Assembly (NCBI RefSeq): GCF_030409335.1
Contig: NZ_JAUFPN010000184.1
Span: forward strand, 124,001-188,000
Source of the DNA: Paeniroseomonas aquatica
Lineage (GTDB): Bacteria; Pseudomonadota; Alphaproteobacteria; Acetobacterales; Acetobacteraceae
DNA: 64,000 nt
Direction of reading: 5' to 3'
Below are positions 18,239 to 27,312 of this stretch, piece after piece (position 1 is the first letter of the stretch; each line of letters opens with the position of its first letter). A program made the translations under genes and the position numbers. The notes below the pieces were generated by a model. The model was given only the letters and a program-made list of their open reading frames with translations, had not been told where the DNA came from and made no database searches.

Positions 18239-19326
18239 TGGACGACGCTTCGGGCGGCGCTCCGATCGTGCCGCAGGATTTGGCCTCGCCCGCGGTGGCG
18301 AGGCCGGTGGCCACCAAGCGGGTCAACCTGGCACTGCAGGGCGGCGGCACCCACGGCGCCTTCACCTGGGGCGTGCTGGAACGGCTGGCGGAGGACGACC
18401 GGCTGGTCTTCGACGGCGTCTCCGGTGCCTCGGCCGGGGCGATCAATGCCGCGGTCTTCGTCCAGGGCCTGGCCGATGGCGGGCCGCAGGGCGCCATCAA
18501 GGCCCTCGGCAAGATGTGGCGCGAGGTGGCGCAGGGGCTGGCGCGCAGCCCGATGCGCAACACGCCCTTCGAGAAGGCCCTCTGGGGCCATGACATGACC
18601 TACTCGCTGGCCTACCAGGCCTTCGAGACGCTGACCCGGGTCTTCTCGCCCTACCAGATCAACCCCTTCGCCGGGGACTTCAACCCGCTGCGCAAGGTGG
18701 TGGACGACAACCTCGACTGGCAGCGCCTGCGCACCGACCCCAGGGCGATCCGGCTCTTCATCTCGGCGACCAACGTGCGGACCGGCAAGCCGCGGGTCTT
18801 CAACCGGGCGGAGGTCAGCACCGACGTCGTGCTGGCCTCGGCCTGCCTGCCCAACGTGTTCCGGGCGGTGGAGATCGAGGGCGAGGCCTTCTGGGACGGC
18901 GGCTATGTCGGCAACCCGGCGCTCTGGCCGCTGTACTACGAGCGCGGCGCGCCCGACATCGTGCTGGTGCAGATCAACGCCATCGTCCGCGACGAGCTGC
19001 CGACCAATGCCGCCGACATCATGAACCGGCTGAACGAGATCAGCTTCAATGCCTCGCTGATGGCGGAGATGCGGGCGATCGACTTCGTCCAGCGGCTGCT
19101 GGACGGCGGCCGGCTGGAGCAGCCGCGCTACCGCCGCATCTTCCTGCACGTCATCGAGGACGAGGACCGGATGCGCGGCTTCAAGCTGAGCACCAAGCTG
19201 AACGGCGACTGGGAATTCCTGCAGATCCTGCGACGCTACGGGCGGGAAGCGGCGGACCGCTTCCTGGCCAGCCACTTCGACACGCTGGGCAAGGAAAGCA
19301 CCCTGGATATCCAGCGCTACCTGTAG
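18238..19326 (+). CDS. patatin-like phospholipase family protein
   Basis: A 362-residue patatin-fold hydrolase. The oxyanion motif is LQGGGTHGAFTWGVL, the nucleophile Ser lies in GVSGASAGAIN (GxSxG), and the Asp of the Ser-Asp dyad in WDGGYVGNPAL. No signal peptide. It is coupled to the 3-hydroxybutyrate dehydrogenase gene, which raises the possibility of a role in polyhydroxyalkanoate or lipid turnover; that is inference only. Patatin-like enzymes also act as phospholipases A. The last 10 nt overlap the convergent DUF3293 gene. Confidence 0.92.
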   Translation: MDDASGGAPIVPQDLASPAVARPVATKRVNLALQGGGTHGAFTWGVLERLAEDDRLVFDGVSGASAGAINAAVFVQGLADGGPQGAIKALGKMWREVAQGLARSPMRNTPFEKALWGHDMTYSLAYQAFETLTRVFSPYQINPFAGDFNPLRKVVDDNLDWQRLRTDPRAIRLFISATNVRTGKPRVFNRAEVSTDVVLASACLPNVFRAVEIEGEAFWDGGYVGNPALWPLYYERGAPDIVLVQINAIVRDELPTNAADIMNRLNEISFNASLMAEMRAIDFVQRLLDGGRLEQPRYRRIFLHVIEDEDRMRGFKLSTKLNGDWEFLQILRRYGREAADRFLASHFDTLGKESTLDIQRYL

Positions 19327-19706
19327 CGGAGCAGCCGCAGGCGGGCCGGCTGGCCCCGCGCCACGGTGACGATCGCGGCCTGGCGGAAGCGGCGGGCCAG
19401 GACCAGCAGCCGGCGCGGGTCGGCGCCGACCAAAAGGTGTGCCTCGCGCCAGCGGCCGGCGCCGCCCTGGCCGGGCGCGCTCGGCAGGCGGCGGGTCGCG
19501 GTCGCGAGCCGTTGCAGCATCCGGGCATTCCAGCCGTCCGGCCGCCGGTGGCTGAAAGGGTTCCAGGCGGTGACGAAGCCCCCCGCCCGCACGCCGAGCC
19601 GGGCCAGCAGAACATCCACCGCCGCGCTGCGCCGGCCGATGCGGGCCACGGCGCCGGCCGCCTCGTAGGTGCTGCGGCGATAGGCGGCCAGCAGCCGGTC
19701 GCTCAT
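19317..19706 (-). CDS. DUF3293-like protein
   Basis: A 129-residue small protein with the features of DUF3293: an early STYEA segment and FVTAWNPFSHRRPDGWN in the middle, then Leu/Arg-rich helices. No membrane segment or signal peptide, no known function. Its ATG overlaps the stop of the RlmI-like methyltransferase by 4 nt (ATGA), so it is translated with it. Confidence 0.75.
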   Translation of the reverse strand: MSDRLLAAYRRSTYEAAGAVARIGRRSAAVDVLLARLGVRAGGFVTAWNPFSHRRPDGWNARMLQRLATATRRLPSAPGQGGAGRWREAHLLVGADPRRLLVLARRFRQAAIVTVARGQPARLRLLRYR

Positions 19707-20908
19707 GTCAGCTGGAAGAGCATGCCCTTGAGGTAGGCGCTTTCCGGCAACTGCGGATGGATCGGGTGATCCGGCCCGGCGCCGCCCTGGAACAGCAGCT
19801 TGGCGTCCCGCCTGGCCCGGCCCAGACCCCAGATGACGGATTCGGCGAATTCGCTCGGCGCCACGTGGTGGCTGCAGGAGGCGATGAACAGGAAGCCGCC
19901 GGGCGCCACCAGGGTCGCCGCCATCCGCGCCAGCTTGGCATAGGCCCGCAGCGCGTTCGGCTGGTCCTTGCGCTGCTTGGCGAAGGCCGGCGGGTCGGCC
20001 ACCACCAAGTCGAAGCGGGTACCGGCGTTGCCCAGGCGCTCGAGCTCCTCCAGCGCCTCCGCCCGGCGGCCGATGATGCGCTCGCCCAGGCCATTGGCCT
20101 TGGCGGTCTCATAGGCCAGCTCCAGCGCATGGGCGCTGCGGTCGAGCAGCGTCACCTGCGTCGCCCCGGCCGCGGCGGCGCGCAGGCCGAAGCCGCCGGT
20201 GTGGCAGAAGGCGTCCAGCATGGTGCCGCCGGCGGCCAGCTTCGCCACCCGGTCGCGGTTCTCCCGCTGGTCGAAGAACCAGCCGGTCTTCTGGCCACCG
20301 AGCAGGTCGGCGGAGAAGCGCAGCCCGCCCTCCTCCGCCAGCACCGAGCCGCCCTCCCCCAGCAGTACCTTCGTCTCCTCCGCCAGGCCCTCGAGCGTGC
20401 GGACGCTGGCATCGTTGCGGGCGATGATGAGGCGGGGCGAGAGCAGTTCGGTCAGTGCCTCGACCAGCAGCGGGGTCAGTGCCTCCATCCCCGCGGTATT
20501 GGCCTGCAGCGCCAGCGCATCGCCGTAGCGGTCGATGACCAGGCCGGGCATGCCATCCGCCTCGGCATGGATCAGGCGGTAGTAGGGGGTGTCATACAGC
20601 CGCTCGCGCAGGGCCAGCGCGGTGGCGAGGCGCCCGCGCACCCAGGCGAGGTCGACCGCCGCCGCGGGGTCGCGGTCCAGCCGGCGGGCGGCGATCAGGC
20701 TGTGCGGGTTGAACAGCCAGGTGCCGTGGGAGACGCCGTCGTCGCCCTCCAGCCGCACCGGGCTGCCCGGTGGCAATGCCCTGGCCGCCGGGGTCATGGC
20801 GATCTCGTTGGAGAAGGTCCAGGGATGGCCGGCCTTGACCCGGCGGTCGTGGCGGGGAAGCAGGCGGATCAGCGGGTGCGGGAAGGTTTGCATCAGGCGG
20901 CGGACCAT
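19703..20908 (-). CDS. rlmI: class I SAM-dependent rRNA (cytosine-C5) methyltransferase, RlmI-like
   Basis: About 401 residues. An N-terminal PUA-type segment (RLLPRHDRRVKAGHPWTFSN) binds RNA; the Rossmann methyltransferase domain carries MLDAFCHTGGFGLRA (SAM binding), DLVVADPPAFAKQ (catalytic motif) and FIASCSHHV, the Cys-containing C5 nucleophile region. E. coli RlmI methylates C1962 of 23S rRNA. Start chosen at the ATG at 20908, behind AAGGCGGG; the ATG at 20893 is the alternative. A frame extending to 21118 runs through panC and is rejected. Divergent from panC with 49 nt between. Confidence 0.88.
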   Translation of the reverse strand: MVRRLMQTFPHPLIRLLPRHDRRVKAGHPWTFSNEIAMTPAARALPPGSPVRLEGDDGVSHGTWLFNPHSLIAARRLDRDPAAAVDLAWVRGRLATALALRERLYDTPYYRLIHAEADGMPGLVIDRYGDALALQANTAGMEALTPLLVEALTELLSPRLIIARNDASVRTLEGLAEETKVLLGEGGSVLAEEGGLRFSADLLGGQKTGWFFDQRENRDRVAKLAAGGTMLDAFCHTGGFGLRAAAAGATQVTLLDRSAHALELAYETAKANGLGERIIGRRAEALEELERLGNAGTRFDLVVADPPAFAKQRKDQPNALRAYAKLARMAATLVAPGGFLFIASCSHHVAPSEFAESVIWGLGRARRDAKLLFQGGAGPDHPIHPQLPESAYLKGMLFQLT

Positions 20909-20957
20909 GGCGGCGCCCGCCTTGCAGCGCAACGGCGGATGAGGCAGATGCGTCGGA

Positions 20958-21773
20958 ATGCGCATCGCCCGAGACCTGCCGACCCTCCGTGCCGAGCTGG
21001 CGAGCCTCGGGCCGCTGGCCCTGGTGCCGACCATGGGGGCCTTGCACGAGGGGCATCTCTCGCTGCTCGCCGCGGCCCGCCAGGAGGCCCCGGCGGTCGC
21101 CGCGTCCATCTTCGTCAACCCGCTGCAATTCGGCCCGAACGAGGATCTCTCGCGCTATCCCCGGCAGGAGGCCCGTGACCTCGAGATGCTGGAGGCGGCG
21201 GGCTGTGACCTCGCCTGGCTGCCGAGCGTCGAGGCCATGTACCCGCCCGGCCGGGCGACCACCATCGACGTCGAAGGCGCGGCCGAGGGCTGGGAAGGCG
21301 CCGCGCGCCCGGGGCATTTCCGCGGCGTCGCCACGGTCTGCACCAAGCTGTTCCAGCAGACCGGCGCCGTCGCGGCGATGTTCGGCGAGAAGGACTGGCA
21401 GCAGCTGCAGGCCATCCGCCAGGTGGTGCGCGACCTCGACATGCCGATCCGCATCATCGGCTGCCCGACGGTGCGGGAGGCGGATGGGCTGGCCATGTCC
21501 TCCCGCAACCGTTTCCTCAGCCCGGCGGAGCGGGCCCAGGCTGCGGCCCTGCCGGGAGCGATGCAGGCCGCCATCGCCGCCATGGCCCGGGGCGCCACCC
21601 CCGCGGCGGCACTTGCCGAGGCCCGGGCCGGGCTGGCGGCGGCGGGCTTCGCCCTCGACTACCTAGCGCTGGTCGAGCCGGAGACGCTGCGCGCATGCGC
21701 CGCGCCGCCGGCCCGGCTGATCGCCGCCGCCCGGCTGGGCGGCGTGCGATTGCTGGACAACATGCCGGCCTGA
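20958..21773 (+). CDS. panC: pantothenate synthetase
   Basis: A 271-residue enzyme that joins pantoate and beta-alanine with ATP to make pantothenate. Class I-synthetase-like signatures are present: PTMGALHEGHLSL (HIGH-type), IFVNPLQFGPNEDLSRYPR, GEKDWQQLQ and the KMSKS-equivalent MSSRNRFLS. Length fits the family. It is near coaA (22980-24014), the next CoA-pathway step, but separated from it by the opposite-strand GH16-like gene. Confidence 0.97.
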   Translation: MRIARDLPTLRAELASLGPLALVPTMGALHEGHLSLLAAARQEAPAVAASIFVNPLQFGPNEDLSRYPRQEARDLEMLEAAGCDLAWLPSVEAMYPPGRATTIDVEGAAEGWEGAARPGHFRGVATVCTKLFQQTGAVAAMFGEKDWQQLQAIRQVVRDLDMPIRIIGCPTVREADGLAMSSRNRFLSPAERAQAAALPGAMQAAIAAMARGATPAAALAEARAGLAAAGFALDYLALVEPETLRACAAPPARLIAAARLGGVRLLDNMPA

Positions 21774-21782
21774 AGGGCCGGC
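21764..21782. terminator. possible bidirectional terminator hairpin between panC and the GH16-like gene
   Basis: A 7-bp perfect GC stem (GCCGGCC / GGCCGGC) with a 5-nt loop TGAAG spans the panC stop codon, between two convergent genes. No clear T-tract follows on either strand, so the assignment is tentative. Confidence 0.35.
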
Positions 21783-21783
21783 C

Positions 21784-22689
21784 TCAGTAGAACCAGTGGC
21801 CGGTGGCGGCGTAGTTCGCCTCCGCCTGGGCCGCGAGGGCGTACCAGTCGACCGGCGCCTCGGCAGGGGCGGCCGGCTGCGCCGGCTGCGGGGTGGCCGC
21901 GGTGCCTTCGGCGGCGGGCATGTCGTAGTACCAATGCCCGGTCGCCGCGAAATTCGCCGCGGCCTGCGCCGCCAGCGCATCCCAGTCGATGGCCGCCGCG
22001 GGGGCCGCCACGGGGACGGTCGGCGTCGGGGTGCTGGGCGCGGGGGCGGGAGACGGCGTCGGATCGGTCGCCGGCAACTGGGCCACCGGGGTGCCGGCCA
22101 CGCCGAGCGGCACGTAGTCCACGTCGGTGACGGTCATCGAGGTTTCGTAGCTCGTGTTGAGCCAGCCGATGACGTTGTTCATGCCGCCGTGGTCGTAGTC
22201 GATCGGCACGTACTGGGTGAACTCGGCCTGCTTCACCCCATCGACCAGGTAGGTCAGGTGGTTCGGCTCCCAGATCAGCTTGAACTCGTGGAAGACCCCG
22301 GTGAGGACGCCCTCGTAGATGTCGGTCACCGCATGGTCGCCGTTGTCGTCCCAGTGCAGGGCGCCGTAGATGCGGCCGGTGCCGTCGTTGGTGACCTCGG
22401 CGAGGTTGATCTCCTGGCCCGGCCAGTGGTTGTCGCCCGGCCAGAGGATGATGGCGGGCCCGGGCATGGTGCCTTCGAACTTCGCGTTGATCGTGTAGGT
22501 GCCGTAGCCCTGGCCGGAGCTGGTGCTCACCGCCTGCTGCATGAGGCCGGAGGTTCCGCGCAGGGTCACCTGACCGGGGACGGAGGCATCGACGTTCCAG
22601 TTGTCGGTGAAGACACCGATGCCGTTGTCGAAGCTCTCGTGCAGGGGACGGTCGGTCTCGACGGCACTGGTCGGGCTGGTCGTTGCCAT
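21784..22689 (-). CDS. GH16-like beta-glucanase-fold protein with altered active site and C-terminal repeats
   Basis: A 301-residue protein. Residues about 15-180 look like a GH16 concanavalin-type fold: YGTYTINAKFEG, AIILWPGDNHWPGQEINLAE, FHEFKLIWEPNHLTYLVDG. The family signature ExDxxE reads EINLAE, so both glutamates are present but the middle Asp is Asn. A Pro/Thr/Ala-rich linker leads to two C-terminal repeats of 22 residues, 234-255 and 280-301, each beginning (I/V)DW and ending ATGHW(Y/F)Y, joined by a 24-residue Pro/Ala linker. No signal peptide is visible; export could be through another route. AGGA lies about 10 nt before the ATG at 22689. Function unknown; polysaccharide binding or processing is inferred. 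Confidence 0.8.
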   Translation of the reverse strand: MATTSPTSAVETDRPLHESFDNGIGVFTDNWNVDASVPGQVTLRGTSGLMQQAVSTSSGQGYGTYTINAKFEGTMPGPAIILWPGDNHWPGQEINLAEVTNDGTGRIYGALHWDDNGDHAVTDIYEGVLTGVFHEFKLIWEPNHLTYLVDGVKQAEFTQYVPIDYDHGGMNNVIGWLNTSYETSMTVTDVDYVPLGVAGTPVAQLPATDPTPSPAPAPSTPTPTVPVAAPAAAIDWDALAAQAAANFAATGHWYYDMPAAEGTAATPQPAQPAAPAEAPVDWYALAAQAEANYAATGHWFY

Positions 22690-22979
22690 TCGGCAAAATC
22701 CTCGCGATTCGGCATTGCGGCTACCTGTCCGGGCGGAAGGCCCGGCCGCGATCCAGCCCCGCAACTGGGCCGAACATGGTGCGGCCGTCGGCTCACCCCA
22801 GGGGCGCAAGCATGCCGGCCACGACAGGCATCCCCGGACTTAGACCGCTGGCGCTGGCACGCAAGTACACGAACCCGGCAACTTGGAATGCGCCGAATAT
22901 TCAACGCCCCAGCCGAAGCCCTTTGTCACAGACAATGAGGTAAAACGAAATATTCCGACGCCGCCTCATTGCTGCTTGA
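22690..22979. other. 290-nt upstream region of the GH16-like gene
   Basis: No coding signal. It lies between the GH16-like start and the coaA stop, both on the minus strand, and is noticeably more AT-rich at its coaA end, with GAATATTC at 22895-22902 and AAATATTCC near 22948-22956. It probably holds the promoter for the GH16-like gene, but no convincing -35/-10 pair could be picked. Confidence 0.4.
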
Positions 22980-24014
22980 CTACATTCGTCGTAGCCAGAC
23001 CTGCTCGATCCTGTGCTCCGAGTCTTTGCGAAGCACCAGCCTGGCACGATGGCGCGTCGGCTGGATGTTCTCCCGCAGGTTTAGAAGATTGATGTCCTGC
23101 CAGATGCCCATGGCCACCGCTCGCGCCTCCGCCGGGGGCAGCTTGGCGAAATGATGGAAGTAGCTGTCGGGCTTGGGGAAGGCGATCTTCTGCAGAAGGA
23201 GGAAACGTTCGATGTACCAGGCCTCGATCTCCGCCTCGCCGGCATCGAGATAGACCGAGAAGTCGAAGAAATCGGAGGCGACGACGGCCGCGCCGGCGGC
23301 ATGCTGCAGCACGTTCAACCCTTCGAAGATGACGATGTCGGGGCGCCGCAGCACCTGCGCCTCGCCGGGGATGATGTCGTATTTCAGGTGCGAGTAGACC
23401 GGCGCCGCCACCTCCGCCTCGCCCGCCTTCAGCGCATGCAGGAAGGCCAGCATCCGCCGCAGGTCGTAGCTTTCGGGGAAGCCCTTCCGCCGCATCAGCC
23501 CGCGCTCCTGCAGCACCCGGGTCGGGTGCAGGAAGCCGTCGGTGGTGACCAGTTCGACGCGGGGATGGTCCGGCCAGCGCGCCAGGATCGCCTGCAGCAC
23601 CCGGGCCAGGGTGCTTTTCCCCACCGCGACGCTGCCGGCGATGCCGATGATGTAGGGCGGCGGCGCCGCCCGGTTGCCGAGGAAGCTGTCCTGCGCCATG
23701 GCCAGCCGCCGCGCCGCCCGCACCTGCAGGTTCAGCAGCCGCGACAGCGGCAGATAGATGTCCTGCACCTCGGCCAGGGAGACGGTGTCGTTGATGCCGC
23801 GCAGCGCGCCGATGTCGGCCCGGGTCAGCGACAGCGGCGTGTTGGCCCGCAGCGCGGCCCAGGCGGCGCGGTCGAAGATCCGGTAGCCCGGCTCGGCCAG
23901 CGGGGCATCGCCCGGGAGGTCGCCCGGGAGGCCATCGGCCAGGAGCGGGGCGGCCGGTCGGGGTTCGGCCGGGGGAGGATCGGCCATCAGCGGGGCGGCT
24001 TGCATGGGCGCCAT
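22980..24014 (-). CDS. coaA: type I pantothenate kinase
   Basis: Phosphorylates pantothenate, the first committed step to coenzyme A. It is 344 residues, against about 316 for E. coli CoaA; the excess is an N-terminal Pro/Ala/Asp-rich stretch of about 40 residues before YRIFDRAAW. The P-loop is [17 protein letters not shown] and IFEGLNVLQ match the type I family, as do DFSVYLDA and WLRRM near the end. The ATG at 24014 has no convincing ribosome binding site close by and the real start could be a later in-frame Met. It follows gluQ and a tiny 39-codon frame on the same strand. Confidence 0.95.
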   Translation of the reverse strand: MAPMQAAPLMADPPPAEPRPAAPLLADGLPGDLPGDAPLAEPGYRIFDRAAWAALRANTPLSLTRADIGALRGINDTVSLAEVQDIYLPLSRLLNLQVRAARRLAMAQDSFLGNRAAPPPYIIGIAGSVAVGKSTLARVLQAILARWPDHPRVELVTTDGFLHPTRVLQERGLMRRKGFPESYDLRRMLAFLHALKAGEAEVAAPVYSHLKYDIIPGEAQVLRRPDIVIFEGLNVLQHAAGAAVVASDFFDFSVYLDAGEAEIEAWYIERFLLLQKIAFPKPDSYFHHFAKLPPAEARAVAMGIWQDINLLNLRENIQPTRHRARLVLRKDSEHRIEQVWLRRM

Positions 24015-24046
24015 CGTGTCATGCCGCGGGAAATCTCCAAAACCGA

Positions 24047-24166
24047 TCAGCCGCGCGCCACCGGCACCACTCCGGCGAGGGTCAGCCCCAGGGCCGCCAT
24101 GTCGCCCAGGCCGGGGCTTTCGTCCAGCACCCGGACCGGGCCGCGCGCCCGGCCGGCGGCGGTCAC
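24047..24166 (-). CDS. possible 39-residue protein coupled to gluQ
   Basis: A short frame starting at GTG (24166-24164) that overlaps the gluQ TGA by 3 nt (GTGA) and ends 32 nt before coaA. The product would contain [20 protein letters not shown] and a small hydrophobic C-terminal half. No family recognised. Support is only the coupling geometry, the sensible residue mix and the fit between two operon neighbours; it could be chance in GC-rich DNA. Confidence 0.4.
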   Translation of the reverse strand: MTAAGRARGPVRVLDESPGLGDMAALGLTLAGVVPVARG

Positions 24167-25014
24167 GGCGGCAGGGCCGGGTCGGCGAAGCCGGCCAGGG
24201 CCCGCACCTCGGCCGGGGTCATGCCGGCGTCGCGCAGCGACCGCAGGCTCGGCGCGCCGTCCCGCTTGGCGAGGCGCCTTCCGGCCGCATCGGCCAGCAG
24301 GCGGTGGTGGGCATAGCCCGGCTCCGGCCATCCCAGCAGGGTCTGCAGCAGGCGGTGAAGATGGGTGGCGGGCTTCAGGTCCTCGCCCCGGGTCACCAGC
24401 GTGACCCCCTGCAGCGCGTCGTCATGGGTGACGCACAGATGATAGCTGGCCGGGACATCCTTGCGCGCCAGCACCACGTCGCCGAACTGGCCGGGGTCGC
24501 AGCGCAGCCGCCCCTCCCCGGCCTCGTGGAACGAGAGATCCCCCGGCGCCGCGGCCAGGGCCGCCGCCATGTCGAGCCGCAGGGCGAAGGCATCGCCCCG
24601 GGCGATGCGGGCGGCCCGCCCGGCGGCGGTCAGCCGGCGGCAGGTGCCGGGGTAGAGCGGCCCGTCCGGCCCCTGTGGCGCCCGGCCGGCGGCGGCCACC
24701 TCGCGGGCGATCTCGCCACGGGTGCAGAAGCAGGGGTAGAGCAGCCCGCGGCCGGAGAGCCGGTCCAGGGTCGCGCGGTACTCGGCGAAATGCGCCGATT
24801 GCCGCCGTGGCGGCGCATCCCATGTGAGGCCCAGCCAGCCCAGGTCGGCCAGGATCGCCGCGGTGAACTCGGGGCGGCATCGGGTGGTGTCGATATCCTC
24901 GATCCGCAGCAGGCAGCGGTCCCCCGCCCGCCAGGCGGCCAGGGCGGCGTGGGCATGGCCGAGGTGCAGCAGCCCGGTCGGGCTGGGGGCGAAGCGGGTC
25001 ACGGTTGCGGCCAT
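24163..25014 (-). CDS. gluQ: glutamyl-Q tRNA(Asp) synthetase
   Basis: A 283-residue truncated glutamyl-tRNA synthetase paralogue that attaches glutamate to queuosine in tRNA-Asp. It has the HIGH-type site [14 protein letters not shown], the [11 protein letters not shown] segment, zinc-binding cysteines in [10 protein letters not shown] and YPGTCRRL, and the KMSKS counterpart KRDGAPSL. It lacks the anticodon-binding domain, as expected. The start is the ATG at 25014 ([12 protein letters not shown]), not the frame opening at 25053. It is divergent from the esterase at 25059. Confidence 0.93.
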   Translation of the reverse strand: MAATVTRFAPSPTGLLHLGHAHAALAAWRAGDRCLLRIEDIDTTRCRPEFTAAILADLGWLGLTWDAPPRRQSAHFAEYRATLDRLSGRGLLYPCFCTRGEIAREVAAAGRAPQGPDGPLYPGTCRRLTAAGRAARIARGDAFALRLDMAAALAAAPGDLSFHEAGEGRLRCDPGQFGDVVLARKDVPASYHLCVTHDDALQGVTLVTRGEDLKPATHLHRLLQTLLGWPEPGYAHHRLLADAAGRRLAKRDGAPSLRSLRDAGMTPAEVRALAGFADPALPP

Positions 25015-25058
25015 GGCCGCCCCTGGGTAGCGGGTGCCGAGCAGAAGGAGCAAGCCGG

Positions 25059-25727
25059 ATGGTGCTGTTGGATGGGCCCCGCATCGGGCCGCAGGCGGGC
25101 GGCAGCCCGCGGCAACTCGTGGTGCTGCTGCATGGGCTGGGGGCCGATGGCGCCGACCTGATCGACCTGGCGCCGCAATGGGCCGCGACGCTGCCGCATG
25201 CCGCCTTTGTCGCGCCGGACGCGCCGGAGCCCTGCGACATGGGCCCCTACGGCCGGCAGTGGTTCAGCCTGCAGGACCGCCGCCCGGCGGTGATGGCGGC
25301 GGGGGCGCGGCTGGCGGCCGAGGGGCTGAATGCCTTCCTGGATGCCGAGCTGGCCCGGCTCGGCCTGCCCGGCACCGCCCTGGCGCTGGCCGGCTTCAGC
25401 CAGGGCTGCATGATGGCGCTCTACGCCGGGCTGCGGCGGCCGGCGGCGCCGGCGGCGGCGGTCCTCGGCTATTCGGGCGCCCTGCTGGCCGCCGAGTCGC
25501 TGGCCGCCGAGCTCGTCTGCCGCCCGCCGGTGCTGCTCGTGCACGGGGAGGCCGACGACATCGTCCCCGTCGCCGCCAGCCGGGCGGCCGAGCAGTCGCT
25601 CCGTGCCGCCGGGGTTCCGGTGGAGGCGCTGTACCGGCCCGGCCTGGCGCATGGCATCGACGAGGCGGGGCTGCTGGCCGGCGCCCGGATGCTCGGCCGG
25701 GCCTTCGCCGCGGCGCCCGGCGCATGA
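25059..25727 (+). CDS. phospholipase/carboxylesterase family alpha/beta hydrolase
   Basis: A 222-residue single-domain serine hydrolase of the acyl-protein thioesterase/carboxylesterase family. Visible: VVLLHGLGADG at the oxyanion region, the nucleophile in GFSQGCMMAL, Asp in GEADDIVPV and His in LAHGIDE. Start at 25059 behind AGGAG. Cytoplasmic. Broad esterase or lysophospholipase activity is likely; natural substrate unknown. Confidence 0.9.
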   Translation: MVLLDGPRIGPQAGGSPRQLVVLLHGLGADGADLIDLAPQWAATLPHAAFVAPDAPEPCDMGPYGRQWFSLQDRRPAVMAAGARLAAEGLNAFLDAELARLGLPGTALALAGFSQGCMMALYAGLRRPAAPAAAVLGYSGALLAAESLAAELVCRPPVLLVHGEADDIVPVAASRAAEQSLRAAGVPVEALYRPGLAHGIDEAGLLAGARMLGRAFAAAPGA

Positions 25728-25843
25728 CAGCCGGATGAAACGAGCCGGCGGCCCTGTTGCACCGCCGCGACGGGACTGGCATGAATGCGCTGTTGATCGG
25801 CGGCGCCACTGCATGTTGGGCCCGTTAGCCGTGACAGGCCCCA

Positions 25844-26455
25844 ATGCTGGATGGCCCCGCCCCGGATGAGGAGCGGCGCTTGCCTGACGGCGGTACGTTC
25901 ATCGGTGGGCAGACTTTCCCGGCCCTGGTATTGAATGCGGACTTCCGGCCGCTTTCGTACTTTCCCCTGTCGATCTGGTCCTGGCAGGACGCGGTCAAGG
26001 CCGTGTTCCTCGACCGCGTCTCGGTGCTGAACGAATACGAGACCGAGGTGCATTCGCCGACCCTGTCGATGCGCCTGCCCAGCGTCATCGCGCTGAAGGA
26101 ATACATCCCGGCGGCCCGCCGCCCGGCCTTCACCCGCTTCAACGTCTTCCTGCGCGACCGCTTCGAGTGCCAGTACTGCGGCGAGAACCGGCCGACCCAC
26201 GACCTGACCTTCGACCACGTGATCCCGCGCAGCCGCGGCGGCCGGACCACCTGGGACAATGTCTGCACCGCCTGCGGCCCCTGCAACCTGCGCAAGGGCG
26301 CACGGCTGCCGCGGGAATGCCACATGCATCCCCGCGAGGTGCCGCGGCAGCCGACCAGCTGGGAACTGCAGGAGAACGGCCGGGCCTTCCCGCCGAACTA
26401 CCTGCACGAGAGCTGGCGCGACTACCTCTACTGGGATTCCGAGCTGGAAAGCTGA
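25844..26455 (+). CDS. HNH endonuclease family protein
   Basis: A 203-residue protein with a C-terminal HNH module: CQYCGENRPTHDLTFDHVIP (zinc Cys pair and catalytic His), RSRGG, then NVCTACGPCNLRKG. The N-terminal half (FPALVLNADFRPLSYFPLS, SVLNEYETEVHSP) is characteristic of a widely conserved chromosomal HNH family in alphaproteobacteria, not of restriction systems, and no methylase or toxin partner lies nearby. The ATG at 25844 lacks a strong ribosome binding site. The last 28 nt overlap the convergent lipoprotein gene. Confidence 0.88.
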   Translation: MLDGPAPDEERRLPDGGTFIGGQTFPALVLNADFRPLSYFPLSIWSWQDAVKAVFLDRVSVLNEYETEVHSPTLSMRLPSVIALKEYIPAARRPAFTRFNVFLRDRFECQYCGENRPTHDLTFDHVIPRSRGGRTTWDNVCTACGPCNLRKGARLPRECHMHPREVPRQPTSWELQENGRAFPPNYLHESWRDYLYWDSELES

Positions 26456-27180
26456 GCCAGCACCAGGGCGGGCGGCGAGCCGGTCATGATCGTGGGGTAA
26501 GGCGAGACGAGGCCTTCGCCGGTGGCCAGCGCCTCGGCCAGGCTGGCGGCGAAATTGCCGACCAGGGTGTTCACCGCCATGCCGTTCATCGCATCGTGGT
26601 TGACGGTGGCGATGATGGTCAGGAAGCGGCCCTGCAGGCCGGTGACGCAGGTGTAGCGGACCTGGGCGCCCGCCCCGAGGGGACGGCGCAGGACCGAGCA
26701 GCGCAGGGCCGTGCCGGCGCCGCCCTGGAAGCCCTGGTCCGCCTCGCGGCGCCACGCCGCGGATGCGGCCTCCGACACGGCCGGTGCCGCCTCCCGGGTG
26801 GTGCCCCGGGTGGTGAAGGAGTCGGCCGGGCGCGGCGGCACGCCGGCTGGCGGTGCCCGGTGCTGGACGGAGGTGGTCAGCTGCTCCAGCAGCACCCGCA
26901 CCTCGGCGCCTTCCGGCCCCTCCGGCAGGGCCTGCGGCGCCTGCGGCCGGGTCAGCACCACGCTCGAGAAGGCGCCGGGCACCCCGTAGGACCGGCCGGC
27001 GCTGTCGGCCACCGCCAGGGCGGTGGCGGGACCATGGGCGGTGAAGGCGGCCAGGCGCGGCGGCAGGCTGTTCAGCAGGTCGCGGCTGGACCGCTCGGGG
27101 GACTCCGGGGCCGGGACTGGGCCGGCGCAGGCCGCCAGCAGCAGGGCGCCGCCGAGCATCAGGGCATTCTGCAGGGTCAT
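26428..27180 (-). CDS. hypothetical lipoprotein
   Basis: A 250-residue protein beginning MTLQNALMLGGALLLAACAG: a short basic-poor signal with lipobox LAAC. The mature part is Ala/Pro-rich in the middle and has a folded-looking C-terminal half with two cysteines (CSVLRRPLGAG and YTCVTGLQGRF) that could form a disulfide. No family recognised. Start at 27180; a longer frame upstream has no sensible content. Isolated on the minus strand, convergent with the HNH gene with a 28-nt 3' overlap. Confidence 0.75.
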   Translation of the reverse strand: MTLQNALMLGGALLLAACAGPVPAPESPERSSRDLLNSLPPRLAAFTAHGPATALAVADSAGRSYGVPGAFSSVVLTRPQAPQALPEGPEGAEVRVLLEQLTTSVQHRAPPAGVPPRPADSFTTRGTTREAAPAVSEAASAAWRREADQGFQGGAGTALRCSVLRRPLGAGAQVRYTCVTGLQGRFLTIIATVNHDAMNGMAVNTLVGNFAASLAEALATGEGLVSPYPTIMTGSPPALVLAQLSSSESQ

Positions 27181-27312
27181 GCGACGCCATCCCATTGCCG
27201 CGGCCGGCCGATGCCGCCTCGTCCGGCCGTCAACCTGGTGAGCCTGCCGCCATTGGCGGCGGCGGACCATGCCAGCGCAAAAGGCCACCGGCTGTCAAAG
27301 CCCGCTGGCCCG

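Noticed and set aside
25844-26455. Defence or homing system around the HNH endonuclease
   Set aside because: No methylase, toxin, intein or intron partner nearby; the N-terminal half fits a conserved chromosomal HNH family.
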